Assembly: GCA_026982255.1 (NCBI GenBank)
Contig: JALSHL010000303.1
Coordinates: 1-8,386 of the forward strand
Direction: 5' to 3'
DNA from: Paracoccaceae bacterium
GTDB lineage: Bacteria; Pseudomonadota; Alphaproteobacteria; Rhodobacterales; Rhodobacteraceae
DNA length: 8,386 nucleotides
Part shown: positions 5,925 to 8,386 of the stretch, one piece after another
Layout of the letters: the number at the start of each line of letters is the position of its first letter
Numbering within the stretch: position 1 is the first letter of the stretch
Translations under genes and position numbers: made by a program
The notes under the pieces: generated by a model
What the model saw: the letters and a program-made list of their open reading frames with translations, nothing else
The model's database searches: none
Told to the model about the DNA's origin: nothing

Positions 5925-6772
5925 TGCCCGAACGTTTTCTGCATGCCCTGCGCCGCGACGCGGCGGCGGTGGAGTCGTATCTGGACGACACCCTGCCCGG
6001 TGGCAACGCTATTGCCGAGGCTATGCGCTATGCGGTTCTGAACGGCGGCAAGCGGATGCGGGCATTTCTGGTGCTGGAAAGCGCGGCGCTGCACGGAGTG
6101 GCGCGCGACGGTGCCATGGCGGCGGCGGCGGCGATCGAGTGTCTGCATGCCTACAGCCTTGTGCATGACGACCTGCCCTGCATGGACGATGACGACCTGC
6201 GACGCGGCAAACCCACGGTGCATGTCAAATGGGACGAGGCCACCGCCGTTCTGGTCGGCGACGCGCTGCAAACGCAGGCCTTTGCCTTTGTCGCGGCGAC
6301 TCCGGTTCTGGTCGGACCGCTGGCGGCGGCGGCGGGCGTGGACGGTATGGTCGGCGGGCAGGCGCTGGACATTGCGGCCGAGAGCGCGGCAACGCCCCTG
6401 ACGCTCGATGAAATCACGGCGTTGCAGGCGAAAAAGACCGGTGCGCTGATCCGCTGGTCGGCCGAGGCGGGGGCCTTGCTGGCCGGTGCCGATCCCGCGC
6501 CGATGCGGGCCTATGCCGAGGCACTGGGGCTGGCCTTCCAGATACAGGACGACGTGCTGGATGTGGAGGGTGACACGGCCACCACCGGAAAGCGTGTCGG
6601 CAAGGATGCCGAGGCCGGAAAAGCCACCTTCGTTTCCCTGCTGGGGCTGGACGGGGCCAAGGCGCGGGCGGCAGAACTGGTCACAATAGCCACCGAAGCC
6701 CTTGCACCTTTTGGCGAAAAGGCGGAAAACTTGCGTCAGGCCGCCCGATATACCATAACCCGCGCGACCTGA
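5924..6772 (+). CDS. ispA: Farnesyl diphosphate synthase (polyprenyl synthetase family)
   Basis: IspA condenses DMAPP with two IPP units to make geranyl and then farnesyl diphosphate, the precursor of ubiquinone side chains, undecaprenyl phosphate and, in relatives, carotenoids. The 282-residue cytoplasmic protein shows GGKRMR (41-46). The first Asp-rich motif DDLPCMD (82-88) sits in HAYSLVHDD and is followed by DDDLRRGKPT. VGGQALDI is at 143-150. KTGALI is at 171-176. The second Asp-rich motif is DDVLD (209-213), and GKDAEAGKATFVSLLG follows. The residues ahead of the first motif match the bacterial C15 (type II) synthase pattern, though product length could be C10-C20. The start is the ATG at 5924 in the TGATG overlap with xseB. 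A longer frame from 5825 is antisense-like sequence inside xseB. dxs follows after 27 nt. Confidence 0.95.
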   Translation: MPERFLHALRRDAAAVESYLDDTLPGGNAIAEAMRYAVLNGGKRMRAFLVLESAALHGVARDGAMAAAAAIECLHAYSLVHDDLPCMDDDDLRRGKPTVHVKWDEATAVLVGDALQTQAFAFVAATPVLVGPLAAAAGVDGMVGGQALDIAAESAATPLTLDEITALQAKKTGALIRWSAEAGALLAGADPAPMRAYAEALGLAFQIQDDVLDVEGDTATTGKRVGKDAEAGKATFVSLLGLDGAKARAAELVTIATEALAPFGEKAENLRQAARYTITRAT

Positions 6773-6799
6773 CTTAGAGTCGTCAATCTGGATAGTGCC

Positions 6800-8386
6800 G
6801 TGCCGAACCGCCCCGAAACACCTGTTCTCGACCGTGTGAACACTCCTGCCGATATGAAGGCGCTGTCCGATGCCGAGCTGCGGCAACTGGCCGACGAGGT
6901 GCGGGCCGAGACGATTTCCGCCGTATCCGTCACCGGCGGCCATCTGGGCGCGGGGCTGGGCGTGGTGGAACTGACCGTCGCCGTGCATGCGGTGTTCGAT
7001 ACGCCGAAAGACAAGTTTATCCTCGATGTCGGGCACCAGAGCTATCCGCACAAGATCCTGACGGGGCGGCGCGACCGTATCCGCACCCTGCGGGCCGGTG
7101 GCGGGCTGTCCGGTTTTACCAAACGCAGCGAAAGCCCCTATGACCCGTTCGGGGCGGGGCACAGCTCCACCTCCGTTTCCTCGGCGCTGGGGCTGGCGAT
7201 GGCACGCGAACTGGGCGGCACCACGCCCGAGGGGCTGGGCGACACCATTGCCCTGATCGGCGACGGCGCCATGTCCGCCGGCATGGCCTTCGAGGCGCTG
7301 AACCACGCGGGGCATCTGGGCAAACGGCTGTTTGTGATCCTCAACGACAACGACATGTCGATTGCGCCGCCGGTGGGGGCGCTGTCGTCCTATCTGTCGC
7401 GGCTCTATTCCGAAGAGGGGTTCCAGGAACTGAAATCTGCCGCCAAGGGCGCGGTTTCCCTGCTGCCGCCCCCGTTGCAGGAAGGCGCGCGGCGGGCCAA
7501 GGAAATGCTGAAATCCATGACCGTCGGCGGCACCCTGTTCGAGGAACTGGGCTTTTCCTATGTCGGGCCGATCGACGGGCACGATATGGAGCAACTGCTC
7601 TCGGTCCTGCGCACGGTGAAGGAACGCGCCGACGGGCCGGTGCTGATCCACGCGGTGACGAAAAAGGGCAAGGGCTACCACCCGGCCGAAGACAGCCCCG
7701 ACCGTGGCCATGCCCGCGCGCGTTTCGACGTGGCGACGGGGGAGCAGGTCAAGGCGGTCTCGAACGCGCCGAGCTATACCAAAGTGTTTGCCGAAAGCCT
7801 GATTGCCGAGGCCGCCGGCGATCCGAAAGTCGTGGCGGTGACGGCCGCGATGCCCGACGGCACCGGCCTGAACCTGTTTGCCGAACGGTTTCCCAACCGC
7901 TGTTTCGATGTCGGTATTGCCGAACAGCACGCGGTGACCTTTGCTGCCGGTATGGCGGCGGGGGGGATGAAACCCTTTGTGGCGATCTATTCGACATTCT
8001 TGCAGCGCGGTTACGACCAGATCGTGCATGACGTGGCCATCCAGCGCCTGCCGGTGCGGTTCGCCATCGACCGCGCCGGACTGGTCGGGGCGGACGGGCC
8101 GACGCACGCGGGCAGCTTCGACATCGGCTTCCTTGCCAACCTGCCGGATTTCGTGGTCATGGCCGCGGCGGACGAAGCCGAACTGGTGCATATGGTGGCC
8201 ACCGCCGCCGCGCTCGACGACCGGCCCAGCGCATTCCGTTTTCCGCGTGGCGAGGGCGTGGGCGTGGAAATGCCGGAACGCGGCATTCCGCTGGAAATCG
8301 GCAAGGGCCGGATGATTGCACAGGGCGAGCGCGTGGCGATCCTGTCCTTCGGCGCCCGTCTGGCCGAGGTGCAGAAGGCTGCCGAG
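6800..8386 (+). CDS. dxs: 1-deoxy-D-xylulose-5-phosphate synthase (partial, C-terminal end off the right edge)
   Basis: Dxs condenses pyruvate and glyceraldehyde 3-phosphate using thiamine diphosphate, the entry and usual flux-controlling step of the MEP isoprenoid pathway. The window holds 529 codons without interruption out of roughly 640. Visible features are GGHLGAGLG with His48, DVGHQSYPHKILTGRR, and the thiamine-diphosphate motif GDG (154-156) ending in Asn184. Farther on are AAMPDGTGLNLF and GIAEQHAVTFAAG with catalytic Glu375. I place the start at the GTG at 6800. The frame is open upstream only to the ispA stop, and the N-terminus PNRPETPVLDRVNTPADMK fits remembered Rhodobacter homologues. 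The ATG at 6854 would cut off this conserved part. Only a weak GGA ribosome-binding site precedes it. It is co-directional with ispA and probably co-transcribed. Confidence 0.97.
   Translation, partial: MPNRPETPVLDRVNTPADMKALSDAELRQLADEVRAETISAVSVTGGHLGAGLGVVELTVAVHAVFDTPKDKFILDVGHQSYPHKILTGRRDRIRTLRAGGGLSGFTKRSESPYDPFGAGHSSTSVSSALGLAMARELGGTTPEGLGDTIALIGDGAMSAGMAFEALNHAGHLGKRLFVILNDNDMSIAPPVGALSSYLSRLYSEEGFQELKSAAKGAVSLLPPPLQEGARRAKEMLKSMTVGGTLFEELGFSYVGPIDGHDMEQLLSVLRTVKERADGPVLIHAVTKKGKGYHPAEDSPDRGHARARFDVATGEQVKAVSNAPSYTKVFAESLIAEAAGDPKVVAVTAAMPDGTGLNLFAERFPNRCFDVGIAEQHAVTFAAGMAAGGMKPFVAIYSTFLQRGYDQIVHDVAIQRLPVRFAIDRAGLVGADGPTHAGSFDIGFLANLPDFVVMAAADEAELVHMVATAAALDDRPSAFRFPRGEGVGVEMPERGIPLEIGKGRMIAQGERVAILSFGARLAEVQKAAE

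Noticed and set aside
6773..6799. Possible thiamine-pyrophosphate riboswitch ahead of dxs
   Set aside because: The ispA-dxs gap is only 27 nt, far too short for this riboswitch, and the conserved CTGAGA element is absent.
5795..8191. 798-codon open frame on the minus strand, opposite xseB, ispA and dxs
   Set aside because: Its length is striking, but it is the reverse-strand shadow of three conserved genes. It is rich in His, Arg, Gln and Gly, has no recognisable domain, and crosses several gene boundaries.

Overview
The window looks like chromosomal core sequence from an alphaproteobacterium of the Rhodobacteraceae/Rhodobacterales type. The GC content and third-position GC bias are high, and the protein signatures fit: a Dxs N-terminus that resembles remembered Rhodobacter sequences, MutM, crotonase and S20. 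The block mutM - enoyl-CoA hydratase - rpsT - dnaA is one I associate with this group. This assignment comes from reading the sequence and from memory, not from a database search. I see no tRNA, rRNA, CRISPR array, insertion sequence, phage gene or toxin-antitoxin pair.

Left half (1-4720, all on the minus strand, so transcription runs toward position 1). Starting near 4720, a small exported protein of unknown function is followed after 4 nt by mutM (base-excision repair glycosylase, GTG start). After 54 nt comes an enoyl-CoA hydratase family gene with a perfect Shine-Dalgarno site. rpsT (ribosomal protein S20) follows with its own promoter (about 2453-2481) and a strong intrinsic terminator (2094-2117). 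A gene-free interval of about 350 bp (1793-2142) is AT-richer than its surroundings and carries five GANTC sites and an overlapping set of inverted repeats. Downstream of it lie a single-domain rhodanese-like gene (TTG start) and then, 52 nt later, dnaA, which runs off the left edge after 431 codons.

Right half (4772-8386, all plus strand). A short divergent gap of 51 bp separates the exported-protein gene from a tight operon: a class II histone-deacetylase-family amidohydrolase, xseB (11-nt overlap), ispA (1-nt overlap) and dxs (27-nt gap, GTG start, cut by the right edge at codon 529). xseB encodes the small subunit of exonuclease VII. ispA and dxs encode farnesyl diphosphate synthase and 1-deoxy-D-xylulose-5-phosphate synthase, the prenyl-chain and entry enzymes of the MEP isoprenoid route. 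That route feeds ubiquinone, undecaprenyl phosphate and, in phototrophic relatives, carotenoids and bacteriochlorophyll.

The window is mostly ordinary housekeeping sequence, and I did not find a convincing new biological system. The parts most worth a second look are the dnaA-upstream interval (GANTC cluster and alternating hairpins), the placement of a rhodanese gene in the dnaA transcription unit, and the uncharacterised exported protein upstream of mutM.
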